From positions 62,001 to 126,000 of the forward strand of contig NZ_CAKLPZ010000001.1 of NCBI RefSeq assembly GCF_923081025.1: a stretch of 64,000 nt of DNA, given 5' to 3'. The notes beneath the pieces are model-generated. The model had not been told where the DNA came from and made no database searches. It saw only the letters and a program-made list of their open reading frames with translations. How positions within the stretch are numbered: position 1 is the stretch's first letter; the number at the start of each line of letters is the position of its first letter. The stretch comes from Neolewinella maritima (lineage in GTDB: Bacteria > Bacteroidota > Bacteroidia > Chitinophagales > Saprospiraceae). Below are positions 27,169 to 35,588 of this stretch, in pieces. The translations under genes were made by a program, and so were the position numbers.

Positions 27169-29649
27169 ATGAGACTTATCCTGTTTTTCCTGCTGGCTAC
27201 TTGCGGTCTGGCCGCCCAAACGATCGTACCGCTACAGGAACGAGCGGAACTACGTCGCGCCTCCGCCGGACCGGCCCAGGCGGTCGACTTCCGCATGGCC
27301 TGTGGGGATGTCGCGGAACTGCCGGGCGTAGAACGGCTCATCAGCGGGCAGAACCGCATGCTGCGCGTGGACCTGGACACGACGGGACTGTCGAGCGACC
27401 TGACGGACTACCGCTGCATCGGCTGCAGCACGGCCCGCTTCGGTACGGCCGAGCTACGGGGTGATACCGTACTGTACACTGCCACCGCGGGCGTGGTGCA
27501 GGGCTTCGATACGCTGGGGCTGACCGTCTGCTCGCCGCAGGGCGTATGCGCCGATACAGTGGACCTGGTAGTACTCGTACAGCGGCCGGGCCGCACGGTG
27601 CAGCTCGGCAACCGGCTGGTCGTACCGGAAACCACGACCAGTATCGTAGTGCCGGCCGATAGCCTGCCCGGTGGAACCGTGTGCCGTAGTCTGGCCGACT
27701 GTGAGGACACCGACTACGCCGGACGGGGGCAGCGCAGCAACTTTGCCCGCGCGCTCGGGCAGGGGAGTAACGACTTCGACTACGTGGCCGGGCGCTACGG
27801 GGGGACGGACGCGGTGTGCGTGACGGTCTGCAACGAATTTGGTCTGTGCGACACCTACCGAGCCTCCTTCACCGTGGATCGGGCCAGCGTGGACCTGCCC
27901 TTCTTCGACGACTTCTCGTACGGAGGGGTGCGGCCGGCGGTAGAACTGTGGCAGGACGAGGACGTGCTGATCAACCGCAGCTACGGCGTCACGCCGCCCT
28001 CCATCGGGGTGGCTACCTTCGACGGGCTCGACTTCGACGGGCGGCCCTACGCGGCGGGCGGCAACGGGCGGCGGGGACAGCCCCGGGACTTCCTTACCTC
28101 GGCCTCCATCAATCTGGCGGGGCAGAGCGGCACGGTACTGTCGTTCTACCTACAGCCGAAGGGACTGGGCAACCGTCCGGAACTACAGGACAGCTTCCTG
28201 GTGCAGTTCCTCGACGTGGCGGGTAGCTGGAACACGGTCTTTGCCCGGGAGGGAATCCTCAATACCCAGACCAATACCGTGATCGACCCCTTCACGGGGG
28301 TGCTGCTGGATGTACCGGCTGACTACCAGTACGACGGCTTTCAGTTTCGCTTCGTAAACCTGAGCACCGAGACCGGCGGGGTAGACAACTGGAACCTGGA
28401 CTACGTGAAGCTTAGCAACACCTCCACCAGCTTGGTGACCCAGGACCTGGCACTGACCGACGAACCCTTTCGCCTGGTGGCCCCGTACACCAGCGTACCG
28501 GTACGCCACTTACAGGCCGCGGGGGGTGAGCTGTTTGCCGACTCCATTTTCCTGAGCGTATGGAACCACCGGTCGGACGTCACGCCGGTCACCCAGTCGA
28601 CCTACACGATCGAAAATCGGGGTACCCCCTTCTTCTCCTCCGCGGCCGGTCTATTCCCCTCCCGCTTTTTCGGACAGGATAACGGTATCGCCCCCCTGAG
28701 CTTCGAAACCCGCCGGGCCACCTTTGCCGAACTGCCTACGGCAGCGGCCATTCGCGACTTCCTGCTCGGGCTGGACCCCGCCGAAGATTACCTCCTGGCC
28801 ACGACCTACGCCCTGACGGTGGCCACCGAAGATGCGACCTTCTCGCCCGCCGTGGCCCGCAATGATACGGCCACTACCCTGACCGAGTTGGCCGACTACA
28901 TGGCCTACGACGACGGCAGTGCCGAGGTGGCCATCGAGGGGCAGCAGGGCAACGTCATCGTACAGCGCTACCGGGCCTACGTGGCCGACGAGCTGACCGG
29001 TATCCGCATCCGCCTTCCCCGCGGGCTCGGCAGTGCCGGCAATCAAAACATCAACTTCGAGGTGTACGGGGAGGGAGAGACTAACCGTCCCGGTGAGCTA
29101 CTGTACAGCTTCTCGGCACCCGTGCTCTACGCCGAAGACTTCTACGCCGACTCTCTGCAGGCCTTCAGCAGCTACGCCCTGCCGGAGCCGCTGGCACTGC
29201 CCGTAGGTGATTTCTACATCGGTTGGCGGCAGGGATCAGCGGATCGCTCGCTACCCGTAGGCTTCGACCGCAATACGCAGCCCGATAGCGTACAATTCTT
29301 CAATGCGGGAAGTGGTTTTCAGACCCTGGGGGGCTCTACCCGGGGCGCGATCATGATCCGGCCGCTACTGAGCGGAGCGGATATCCGGCCCACTGCTACC
29401 CGCGATCTGGTGATCGAGCGATTGGTCGACGTATACCCCAACCCGACCGACGGTATGCTATACCTCCAGCCCCGGGAGGCGCTAGCGGCTGCGGATTTGG
29501 GAGTGCGCCTGTACACCGGCAGCGGCCAGCTGGTGTATGCCCAGAGGGGCAGTCTGACGGTAGATCTGACGGCGCTACCGCCCGGAATGTACCTGCTGGA
29601 ATGCCGCTGGGGCGACCGACTGAGTCGACATAAGATCGTGCGCCATTAA
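27169..29649 (+). CDS. Large secreted protein with type IX secretion sorting domain
   Basis: The 826 residues run from a signal peptide (..ATCGLAAQ) to a type A T9SS sorting domain from about residue 750 (VDVYPNPTDGMLYLQP, then GQLVYAQ and PPGMYLLECRWGD ending KIVRH). The middle has Ig-like or adhesin-type segments (residues about 100-250, cysteine-rich with VCVTVCNEFGLCD) and a lectin-like jelly-roll region starting LPFFDDFSYGG. It should be exported across the outer membrane and attached to the surface. Near residue 80 the motif DYRCxxxxTAxFG also occurs in the last PASTA repeat of the preceding gene. The substrate or partner is unknown. Confidence 0.88.
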   Translation: MRLILFFLLATCGLAAQTIVPLQERAELRRASAGPAQAVDFRMACGDVAELPGVERLISGQNRMLRVDLDTTGLSSDLTDYRCIGCSTARFGTAELRGDTVLYTATAGVVQGFDTLGLTVCSPQGVCADTVDLVVLVQRPGRTVQLGNRLVVPETTTSIVVPADSLPGGTVCRSLADCEDTDYAGRGQRSNFARALGQGSNDFDYVAGRYGGTDAVCVTVCNEFGLCDTYRASFTVDRASVDLPFFDDFSYGGVRPAVELWQDEDVLINRSYGVTPPSIGVATFDGLDFDGRPYAAGGNGRRGQPRDFLTSASINLAGQSGTVLSFYLQPKGLGNRPELQDSFLVQFLDVAGSWNTVFAREGILNTQTNTVIDPFTGVLLDVPADYQYDGFQFRFVNLSTETGGVDNWNLDYVKLSNTSTSLVTQDLALTDEPFRLVAPYTSVPVRHLQAAGGELFADSIFLSVWNHRSDVTPVTQSTYTIENRGTPFFSSAAGLFPSRFFGQDNGIAPLSFETRRATFAELPTAAAIRDFLLGLDPAEDYLLATTYALTVATEDATFSPAVARNDTATTLTELADYMAYDDGSAEVAIEGQQGNVIVQRYRAYVADELTGIRIRLPRGLGSAGNQNINFEVYGEGETNRPGELLYSFSAPVLYAEDFYADSLQAFSSYALPEPLALPVGDFYIGWRQGSADRSLPVGFDRNTQPDSVQFFNAGSGFQTLGGSTRGAIMIRPLLSGADIRPTATRDLVIERLVDVYPNPTDGMLYLQPREALAAADLGVRLYTGSGQLVYAQRGSLTVDLTALPPGMYLLECRWGDRLSRHKIVRH

Positions 29650-29709
29650 TCTATTTGCCTCTTCCGGTGTTCGCACAGACTTTAGCCCTCACCACAAGCA
29701 ACGTAATTT

Positions 29710-30003
29710 ATGGAAGCCACCGCAGCGGAACTCAAGCAACGAGAGCAAGAAGGAAAGAACGATTATGTCCTGCTGGACGTACGCGAGGACTACGAGCGGG
29801 CGGAGTTCAACATCGGAGGGATTCACGTGCCGCTGGGCCAGCTGAGTATGTCGATGGACAAGCTCACGCCCTACCGCGAGCAGGAGATCATCATCTACTG
29901 CCGCAGTGGCAAGCGCTCAGCCATGGCCCAGGAGCTGCTGCGGCAGTCGGGCTTCAAGCGGGTGCGCAACCTGGAGGGCGGCATGCTGGCCTACCAGGAG
30001 TAG
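29710..30003 (+). CDS. Single-domain rhodanese-like sulfurtransferase
   Basis: A 97-residue cytoplasmic protein with LLDVREDYERAEFNIGGIHVPLG and the active loop CRSGKRS (Cys64), close to single-domain rhodaneses such as GlpE. It carries persulfide sulfur or acts on arsenate or phosphate-like substrates; the substrate is not known. It ends 6 bases before the convergent SPOR gene stop. Confidence 0.93.
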   Translation: MEATAAELKQREQEGKNDYVLLDVREDYERAEFNIGGIHVPLGQLSMSMDKLTPYREQEIIIYCRSGKRSAMAQELLRQSGFKRVRNLEGGMLAYQE

Positions 30004-30009
30004 TTTCGG

Positions 30010-30513
30010 TTACCGCTTGCGGTAGACCTTGGCTTCATAGCCCGCCGTGCGAACGCGCTCGGCGAGGGCTCCGGCTTCCGCAAAGTCGTCGGAGCGACCC
30101 ACCAGGGCCACGGCGTAGGTACCGCGGTCGAAGGTAGAGAGCTCCGTGCTGTCAAAACCGGCTTTTCTGAGGTCGCGGACGCGGGTGCGGGCGTTGATCT
30201 CCTGCCGAAAGGTGCCGGCGATGACGAAGTAGTTTCCCTCACCGGAAATATCCGCACTGGGCAGCTGGCTATCATCGGCGGTGACGGGGCGCAGTTCCCG
30301 GGGAATACGTTCGGTGTCAGAACTGCTATTTTCCCGGTCTGCGGAGAATTCGAAGGAATCCTGCGCGGCTGAGTTTGGAGAATTGGTGTAGCTACCGCTA
30401 TCTTGGGGCACGACCTCCCCCTGATTGGCAGCAGTAAAGGCCCGGGAAATCAGCAGTGCAAGGGCTAGCAGGCAGACGATGAGGATGACGGGAACGACAA
30501 CGGATGATTTCAT
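30010..30513 (-). CDS. SPOR-domain protein with N-terminal membrane anchor
   Basis: The protein (167 residues) begins with one hydrophobic helix (residues 5-27), followed by a Ser/Asp/Asn-rich linker to about residue 88. A SPOR domain ends it: YFVIAGTFRQEINARTRVRDLRKAGF, then TYAVALVGR and AGYEAKVYRKR. SPOR domains bind denuded glycan strands at division sites. The single-pass layout suggests an inner-membrane protein with the SPOR domain in the periplasm. Confidence 0.88.
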   Translation of the reverse strand: MKSSVVVPVILIVCLLALALLISRAFTAANQGEVVPQDSGSYTNSPNSAAQDSFEFSADRENSSSDTERIPRELRPVTADDSQLPSADISGEGNYFVIAGTFRQEINARTRVRDLRKAGFDSTELSTFDRGTYAVALVGRSDDFAEAGALAERVRTAGYEAKVYRKR

Positions 30514-30640
30514 CTAGCGAGTGTACGGTTAGCAAGTGAACAGACTATTAACCCTAAAGAAATAACTGCCCCCCCGGTTTACGGGTACGGGCGGGAAAGA
30601 TTTTTGTCAAGTGTTTGCTTTTTGGAAAGACCGTTTTTAG

Positions 30641-30669
30641 AGGGAGTGCCACTTAGGCACTCCCTTTTT
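30641..30669 (+). terminator. Strong rightward terminator with no upstream gene on that strand
   Basis: AGGGAGTGCC pairs exactly with GGCACTCCCT (10 bp, loop ACTTA) and is followed by TTTTC. The nearest rightward coding gene ends at 30003, with a leftward gene in between, so it may end a small RNA starting between about 30520 and 30600, or block read-through toward fni. Confidence 0.75.
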
Positions 30670-30711
30670 CATGCGCTAAACCATTCCCGGGACGCGGCGT
30701 TGCCTTGTACT

Positions 30712-31770
30712 ATGGCTGAATTTCCTTCCGTCTCCCCCCCGGATACCGCCCCGCGCGACCCCACCGCCCCCGGCCGGAAGGAAGATCACATCGAGCTGGC
30801 CTTCCGCTCGCAGGTCGATCGCCTGCAGCTCGATAAGCGCTTCGACTACGAGCCGCTCCTGGCCGCGCACCCCGCCCCCGGCAGCCTGCCCAGGATCGAC
30901 TGGGGAGACAAGCAGCTGCACGCTCCCCTCTGGGTGAGCAGCATGACCGGTGGCACGGAAAAGGCCTATACCATCAACCATAACCTGGCGCGCGCCGCCG
31001 GTGAGTTTGGGATCGGCATGGGACTGGGCTCCTGCCGCGGCCTGCTCTACGACGATCACCGCTTCAAGGACTTCAACGTACGGCCCATAGCGGGCGATGC
31101 AGCCATCCTGTTTGCCAACCTCGGCGTTGCGCAGGTGCAAGTGCTGCTGGACGAAGGCAACGAGGCCATGATCGGCCAACTGGTCCGTACCCTCGACTTG
31201 GACGGGCTCATCGTGCACGTCAACCCCCTACAGGAGTGGCTGCAGCCAGAGGGTGACCGTTTTACGGTGTCTCCACTAGAGACCATCCAGGCCCTGATCG
31301 AGACCCTGCCCGATCTGCCCCTCATCGTGAAGGAAGTAGGGCAGGGGATGGGCCCCGCCAGTCTGCAGGCCCTGCTACGGCTCCCCCTCCTGGCCCTGGA
31401 TACCGCCGCCAACGGGGGCACGAACTTCGCTAAACTGGAGCTCTTCCGCTCGGACGACCTGGCCCGCGAGGCCTATTCCGGACTTACGCAGGTGGGACAC
31501 GGCGCGGAGGAGATGGTCCGCCAGATCAACGGACTACTCCGTTCGGAGACCGTACCGGTGGCCTGTCAGCACCTCATCGTCAGCGGGGGCGTGCAGGGCT
31601 TTCTGGACGGCTACTACCTGACGCAGATCGCTGGTCTGCCGGCCGTATACGGGCAGGCCTCGGCCTTCCTACGCTATGCCCGGGAAGACTACGGCACCCT
31701 GCGGCGCTTTGTTATGACCCAGCTGCGGGGCCTCGAACTGGCCAACGCCTATCTTCGCCCCCGGCACTAA
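30712..31770 (+). CDS. fni: Type 2 isopentenyl-diphosphate delta-isomerase
   Basis: A 352-residue TIM-barrel flavoenzyme. Landmarks are RKEDHIELAF near the start, SSMTGGTEKAYTINHNLARAAGEFGIGMGLGS, HVNPLQEWLQPEGDR, IVKEVGQGM and the FMN phosphate-site segments DTAANGGTNFAKLE and SGGVQGFLDG. It interconverts IPP and DMAPP using FMN and NADPH. The start ATG 30712 follows the conserved-looking gap after a terminator. HMG-CoA reductase is encoded 10 bases downstream, showing that isoprenoids are made by the mevalonate pathway here. Confidence 0.95.
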   Translation: MAEFPSVSPPDTAPRDPTAPGRKEDHIELAFRSQVDRLQLDKRFDYEPLLAAHPAPGSLPRIDWGDKQLHAPLWVSSMTGGTEKAYTINHNLARAAGEFGIGMGLGSCRGLLYDDHRFKDFNVRPIAGDAAILFANLGVAQVQVLLDEGNEAMIGQLVRTLDLDGLIVHVNPLQEWLQPEGDRFTVSPLETIQALIETLPDLPLIVKEVGQGMGPASLQALLRLPLLALDTAANGGTNFAKLELFRSDDLAREAYSGLTQVGHGAEEMVRQINGLLRSETVPVACQHLIVSGGVQGFLDGYYLTQIAGLPAVYGQASAFLRYAREDYGTLRRFVMTQLRGLELANAYLRPRH

Positions 31771-31780
31771 ACGACCGCCC

Positions 31781-33130
31781 GTGGCGCAGCAGCAGGACAA
31801 GGGACGTATCAACGGCTTCAGCAAACTCGGCAAACAACAGCGTCGGCAGTGGCTTCTAGACGCCTTTCTGGCCGGCCGTACGACCGAGGAGTTCCGCTAC
31901 TTCGACGCCGGAAGCCAGGACCTGCAGCAGGTGCTCGACAACTTCAGCGAGAACACGGTCGCCAACTTCCCCCTTCCCTTCGGCGTGGCCCCCAATGTGG
32001 TGATCAACGGTACGACCTACGTGGTGCCCATGGTCATCGAGGAGAGTAGCGTGGTGGCCGCCGCCAGCAGCGCCGCCAAGTACTGGGCCACGCGGGGCGG
32101 CTTTCGGGCCGAGGTGATCGCTACCGAAAAACTGGGGCAGGTACACTTCCGCTGGTCGGGCCGCCCGGAGCGCCGTGCCGCCCTCCTGCCTGCCCTGGAA
32201 CAACGCCTGTACGCCGCCACCGCCGGCCTTACCGCCCGTATGGAAGCACGCGGCGGCGGCGTGCGCGGGCTCAGTTGGAAGCACCTGCCCGCCGTGCACC
32301 CCCAGTGCTATCAGCTGCTCGTCCGCTTCGGCACGGCAGACAGTATGGGTGCCAACTTCATCAATACCATCCTCGAAGCCTACGCCGGTGAGCTGGAACT
32401 ATGGGCAGCTACCAGCGAGGAGCTCACTGCCGACGAGCGGGAGCTGGAGATCATCATGGCTATCCTGAGCAACCACACGCCCAACTGCGTGGTACGCGCG
32501 GCGGTGAGCTGCCCCATCGAGGCGATGAATATTCCCGGTGCCGGGGTCGATGCGGCGGATTTCGTGCGCCGGTTCCAGCTGGCGGTAGACATTGCCCGCC
32601 AGGATCCCTACCGCGCCGTAACCCACAATAAGGGGGTGATGAACGGTATCGATGCCGTGGTGCTCGCCACTGGCAACGACTTCCGGGCCGTAGAAGCTGC
32701 CGTACATGCCTTTGCCGCCGAAGATGGGCAGTACCGCTCGCTGAGTCGCTGCCGGGTAGTCGATGAGGTGTTCCACTTCGAGCTCACCGTACCGCTGGCC
32801 CTGGGCACGGTGGGGGGGCTGACCCGGCTGCATCCGCTGGCCGACCTGGCGCTGGACCTACTGGGCCGTCCCAACGCCGAGGAGTTGATGTGTATCGCAG
32901 CCGTCACCGGCCTGGCCCAGAACTTCGCAGCGCTACGCAGCCTGGTCACCACTGGCATTCAGCGCGGCCACATGAAGATGCATCTGCAGAATATCCTGTC
33001 GAGTCTGGAAGCCACCGTACCCGAGCGACAGCAGACGACCGACTTCTTCAACGGGCGCACGGTGAGCCACCACGGGGTACGGCAATACCTGGAGAAGTTG
33101 AGGGAAGAGATGGAACGGATCGAAGGGTAA
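31781..33130 (+). CDS. mvaA: Hydroxymethylglutaryl-CoA reductase, class II
   Basis: The 449 residues contain the class II HMGR motifs: the catalytic glutamate in SENTVANFPLPFGVAPN (Glu57), DSMGANFINT (Asp187 region), GTVGGLTRLHP and a catalytic histidine in GHMKMH (His397). It reduces HMG-CoA to mevalonate with NAD(P)H. The GTG start at 31781 is only 10 bases after fni, so the two are an operon. Class II enzymes are also used for mevalonate degradation, but pairing with fni favours biosynthesis. Confidence 0.95.
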   Translation: MAQQQDKGRINGFSKLGKQQRRQWLLDAFLAGRTTEEFRYFDAGSQDLQQVLDNFSENTVANFPLPFGVAPNVVINGTTYVVPMVIEESSVVAAASSAAKYWATRGGFRAEVIATEKLGQVHFRWSGRPERRAALLPALEQRLYAATAGLTARMEARGGGVRGLSWKHLPAVHPQCYQLLVRFGTADSMGANFINTILEAYAGELELWAATSEELTADERELEIIMAILSNHTPNCVVRAAVSCPIEAMNIPGAGVDAADFVRRFQLAVDIARQDPYRAVTHNKGVMNGIDAVVLATGNDFRAVEAAVHAFAAEDGQYRSLSRCRVVDEVFHFELTVPLALGTVGGLTRLHPLADLALDLLGRPNAEELMCIAAVTGLAQNFAALRSLVTTGIQRGHMKMHLQNILSSLEATVPERQQTTDFFNGRTVSHHGVRQYLEKLREEMERIEG

Positions 33131-33156
33131 CTGCCCTTTGGTCCTTAAAGAAATGT

Positions 33157-33239
33157 GCCTCAGAAAGGACTCGAATCGTTGACCTACGGAGTAATCCCGA
33201 CTGAGTCGGGACCGCTCCAACCAACTGAGCTACCGAGGC
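33157..33239 (-). pseudogene. Degenerate tRNA-Asn copy with a dispersed palindrome in the anticodon arm
   Basis: The ends match the intact tRNA-Asn at 33305: acceptor GCCTCGG/CTGAGGC, D arm GCTCAGTTGGTTGGAGC, and CCGTAGGTCAA before the T arm. In place of the anticodon arm it has the 17-base palindrome TCCCGACTGAGTCGGGA (33195-33211), also present at 37316. It is 83 bases long, against 73 for the intact tRNA. The T stem has two mismatches (AACGA against CCTTT). It lies beyond the terminator of the intact tRNA gene. A working tRNA is unlikely. Confidence 0.7.
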
Positions 33240-33259
33240 AACGTGTAGGACAAAAGAGA

Positions 33260-33291
33260 AAGGGATCAAAAACCGTAGTCTTCGATCCCTT
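33260..33291 (-). terminator. Terminator of the tRNA-Asn gene
   Basis: AAGGGATC pairs with GATCCCTT around a 16-base loop; on the minus strand it is followed by the T-rich TCTCTTTTG. Confidence 0.7.
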
Positions 33292-33304
33292 GATCTTGAA
33301 ATGC

Positions 33305-33377
33305 GCCTCAGAAAGGGCTCGAACCTTTGACCTACGGATTAACAGTCCGCCGCTCTAACCAACTGAGCTACTGAGGC
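33305..33377 (-). tRNA. tRNA-Asn (GTT)
   Basis: A normal 73-base cloverleaf on the minus strand. Acceptor stem GCCTCAG/CTGAGGC, D arm GCTC-GAGC, anticodon stem GCGGA/TCCGT with loop CTGTTAA giving anticodon GTT, a 5-base variable region AGGTC, and T arm AAAGG/CCTTT with loop TTCGAGC. The discriminator is G, as expected for Asn. The CCA end is not encoded. Confidence 0.95.
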
Positions 33378-33452
33378 AGTGCGCTTAAGCGGACGCAAAG
33401 CTACGCCGTCTGCCTTTATTTTGCAATCTTTGCGGCCCCAAAAAATTAAAAT

Positions 33453-34367
33453 ATGCCCCTTCTTGCTGTCGGTACGCTCGCTTACGATGATGTCTATACG
33501 CCCTACGGGGAGGTGAAGATGATTGAGGCCGGCAGCTGCTCCTACATCGCCATGGCCGCCACCCAGTTCGTGGAGCCGGTCCAGCTCGTCTCCGTGATCG
33601 GTGGCGACTACAACGACGACTTTCTGGCCGATCTCCGCCGCCGCGGGGCTGACCTGGAAGGCGTGGAGGTGATTGCCGATGGCAAGTCATTCTTCTGGTC
33701 GGGCCGCTACCACGACGATATGATGGGTCGCGACACGCTCGATACCCAGCTCAACGTACTGGCCGACTTCGACCCCAAGGTGCCACAGAGCTACCGCGCT
33801 ACGGACTACATCATGCTCGGCAACCTCACCCCCGCCGTACAGGCCCGGGTGATCGACCAGCTCGACGGCCGGCCCAAGCTGATCGCCCTGGATACGATGA
33901 ACTTCTGGATGGACATCGCCCTGGACGACCTTAAGGCGGTACTCCAGCGCATCGATATCCTCATCATCAACGACGAAGAAGCCCGGCAGCTGAGCGGCGA
34001 ACTGAGTCTGCTTACCGCGGCGGCCAAGATCGTGGCTATGGGTCCCGAGATCCTCATCATCAAGAAGGGGGAGCACGGCGCCCTGCTGTTCAAGGAGGAC
34101 GAGGTCTTCTCCGCCCCTGCGCTGCTGCTGGCCAAGGTGGTCGATCCCACGGGAGCGGGCGACACCTTCGCAGGCGGTCTGATGGGCTACCTGGCCGCTA
34201 CCGACGACATCAGCTTTGAGAACCTCAAGCGGGCGGTCATCTACGGCTCGGCTATGGCCAGTTTCGTAGTGGAAGACTTCGGTACCCGGCGAATGCAGGG
34301 ACTGGACCGCGGGCAGATCGACGAGCGGGTACAGCGCTTCGTGCGGCTGATGAATGTGGCCCTTTAA
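33453..34367 (+). CDS. PfkB-family sugar or nucleoside kinase
   Basis: This 304-residue ribokinase-like protein carries the PfkB signature DPTGAGDTFAGG at residues 231-242, with Asp237 as the catalytic base. The N-terminal region has SVIGGDYNDDFLADLRRRG. In these kinases ATP phosphorylates a sugar or nucleoside hydroxyl; the substrate cannot be read from sequence. Several Bacteroidota encode very similar proteins as conserved genes of unassigned specificity. It is followed by pnuC after a gap holding a 20-bp palindrome. Confidence 0.92.
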   Translation: MPLLAVGTLAYDDVYTPYGEVKMIEAGSCSYIAMAATQFVEPVQLVSVIGGDYNDDFLADLRRRGADLEGVEVIADGKSFFWSGRYHDDMMGRDTLDTQLNVLADFDPKVPQSYRATDYIMLGNLTPAVQARVIDQLDGRPKLIALDTMNFWMDIALDDLKAVLQRIDILIINDEEARQLSGELSLLTAAAKIVAMGPEILIIKKGEHGALLFKEDEVFSAPALLLAKVVDPTGAGDTFAGGLMGYLAATDDISFENLKRAVIYGSAMASFVVEDFGTRRMQGLDRGQIDERVQRFVRLMNVAL

Positions 34368-34384
34368 TCAATAAACTGGCACTT

Positions 34385-34404
34385 GTCCCGATAGCTATCG
34401 GGAC
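34385..34404. repeat. Perfect 20-bp palindrome (CCCGATAGCTATCGGG family)
   Basis: The core CCCGATAGCTATCGGG, extended by GT/AC to 20 bases, lies between the PfkB stop and the pnuC start. The same core recurs at 60549-60566. It looks like a dispersed palindrome rather than a terminator, since no T-tract follows. Confidence 0.75.
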
Positions 34405-34410
34405 ACCCCG

Positions 34411-35079
34411 ATGGATGTAGCGCTACTGATCGAACAGGTACGGACCACCCCCCTGCTGGACTGGCTGGCGCTGGGCTGCTCGGTCGTCTACGTACTGCTG
34501 GCTAGCCGGGACCGCAACGCCTGCTGGCTATTCGCCGCCGTAGGGTCGCTGCTGTGGGCCCACCAGATGGTGGCCGTGTACAACCTCATTTCCGATGCCC
34601 TGCTCCAGGTATTCTACTTCGTGATGGCGGGGGTTGGGCTGTACCGCTGGCGCCGAAGTACCCGCTCGCGGCCGGCGGTAGAGGCGCTGGATAGCGAGGT
34701 CGTGGGCGAACTGGCAGGACAAAAACCACCGATCCTGCGCATGACGTTGGGTGAGCACCTGACGGTAGCATCGAGCGCCCTGCTGCTGGGCTATGGCCTG
34801 GCCAACTTCGTGCTTATCTACCGGGCGGATGCGGCGATGCCCTACCTGGACGGCATCACGACGGCCTTTAGCGTAGTGGCCACCTTCCTGCTCATCGCGC
34901 GGCGGTTGGAGAACTGGCTGTACTTCGTGGTGATCGACCTGGCCTATGTCTTCATTTACTGGCGCACGGAAGCCTACCTGTACCTGCTGGTCATGCTACT
35001 GTACATCGTGGTGGCGGTGTACGGCTACCTGCACTGGCGCCGGCTAGCTATACACAGTGGCCACGAGGCTGCGGCCTGA
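34411..35079 (+). CDS. pnuC: Nicotinamide riboside transporter PnuC
   Basis: A 222-residue protein with about seven membrane helices. The pattern RLENWLYFVVIDLAYVFIYWRTEAYLYLLVM near residues 158-190 is the PnuC signature (W-x-x-x-D...Y-x-x-x-x-x-Y), and FYFVMAGVGLYRWRR marks the first half. PnuC lets nicotinamide riboside enter by facilitated diffusion for NAD synthesis. Its last 36 bases overlap the end of the convergent yjbQ gene. No NadR-like kinase is adjacent, though a PfkB kinase is upstream. Confidence 0.9.
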   Translation: MDVALLIEQVRTTPLLDWLALGCSVVYVLLASRDRNACWLFAAVGSLLWAHQMVAVYNLISDALLQVFYFVMAGVGLYRWRRSTRSRPAVEALDSEVVGELAGQKPPILRMTLGEHLTVASSALLLGYGLANFVLIYRADAAMPYLDGITTAFSVVATFLLIARRLENWLYFVVIDLAYVFIYWRTEAYLYLLVMLLYIVVAVYGYLHWRRLAIHSGHEAAA

Positions 35080-35454
35080 GGCGCGATTGCGAAATTCACA
35101 CAGGTAGATGCCCTGCCAGGTACCCAGGTTGAGTCGGCCGGCGGTGATGGGCAGCGTGATGCTATGGCCGATCATGGCCGCCTTGATGTGGGCGGGCATA
35201 TCGTCGGGCCCCTCCATGGTGTGCACGAGAAAGGGCAGGTTCTCCGGTACCAGTTGGTTGAAGACGGATTCGAAATCGGTCAGCACGTCGGGGTCTGCCG
35301 CTTCATTGACGGTGATGGCAGCTGAGGTGTGCTGGATGAACAGGTGCAGCAGGCCGGCGGCGGGCAGCGGGGGTAGTTGGTCCAGCACCTCGCGGGTCAC
35401 GACGTGGAAGCCGCGGCGGTGGGCGGGGAGGCGGAAGGTGGTCTGGGTGGTCAT
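35044..35454 (-). CDS. yjbQ: YjbQ family protein (UPF0047)
   Basis: This 136-residue protein is a clear YjbQ: GLLHLFIQHTSAAITVNEAADPDV, HTMEGPDDMPAHIKAAMIG and LNLGTWQGIYLCEFR. Some members show weak thiamine-phosphate synthase activity, but the true role is unsettled. ATG 35454 is chosen because the in-frame sequence further upstream is Pro/Thr-rich and unconserved in look. The C-terminal 12 codons overlap pnuC on the other strand. Confidence 0.93.
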   Translation of the reverse strand: MTTQTTFRLPAHRRGFHVVTREVLDQLPPLPAAGLLHLFIQHTSAAITVNEAADPDVLTDFESVFNQLVPENLPFLVHTMEGPDDMPAHIKAAMIGHSITLPITAGRLNLGTWQGIYLCEFRNRASGRSLVATVYS

Positions 35455-35588
35455 TGGGGGGGAGGGGTAGTTCTGTAGTTTGGTAGTGCTGTAGGGGGGA
35501 GTCTGCTGTGGTAGGGGGGCGGGACAAAAGTAGGGTAGAGTGAACAGGGCGGGCCGGTTTGACCTACGAGTAGGTAGAATCATTGATT

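Noticed and set aside
27169-29649. Peptidase or other enzyme call for the T9SS protein
   Set aside because: No catalytic motif could be found. Only the signal peptide, jelly-roll-like section and sorting domain are supported.
33157-33239. Selenocysteine or suppressor tRNA with anticodon TCA
   Set aside because: The palindrome can be folded to show TCA in a 7-base loop, but position 33 would be C, the T stem is broken and the acceptor length is not that of tRNA-Sec.
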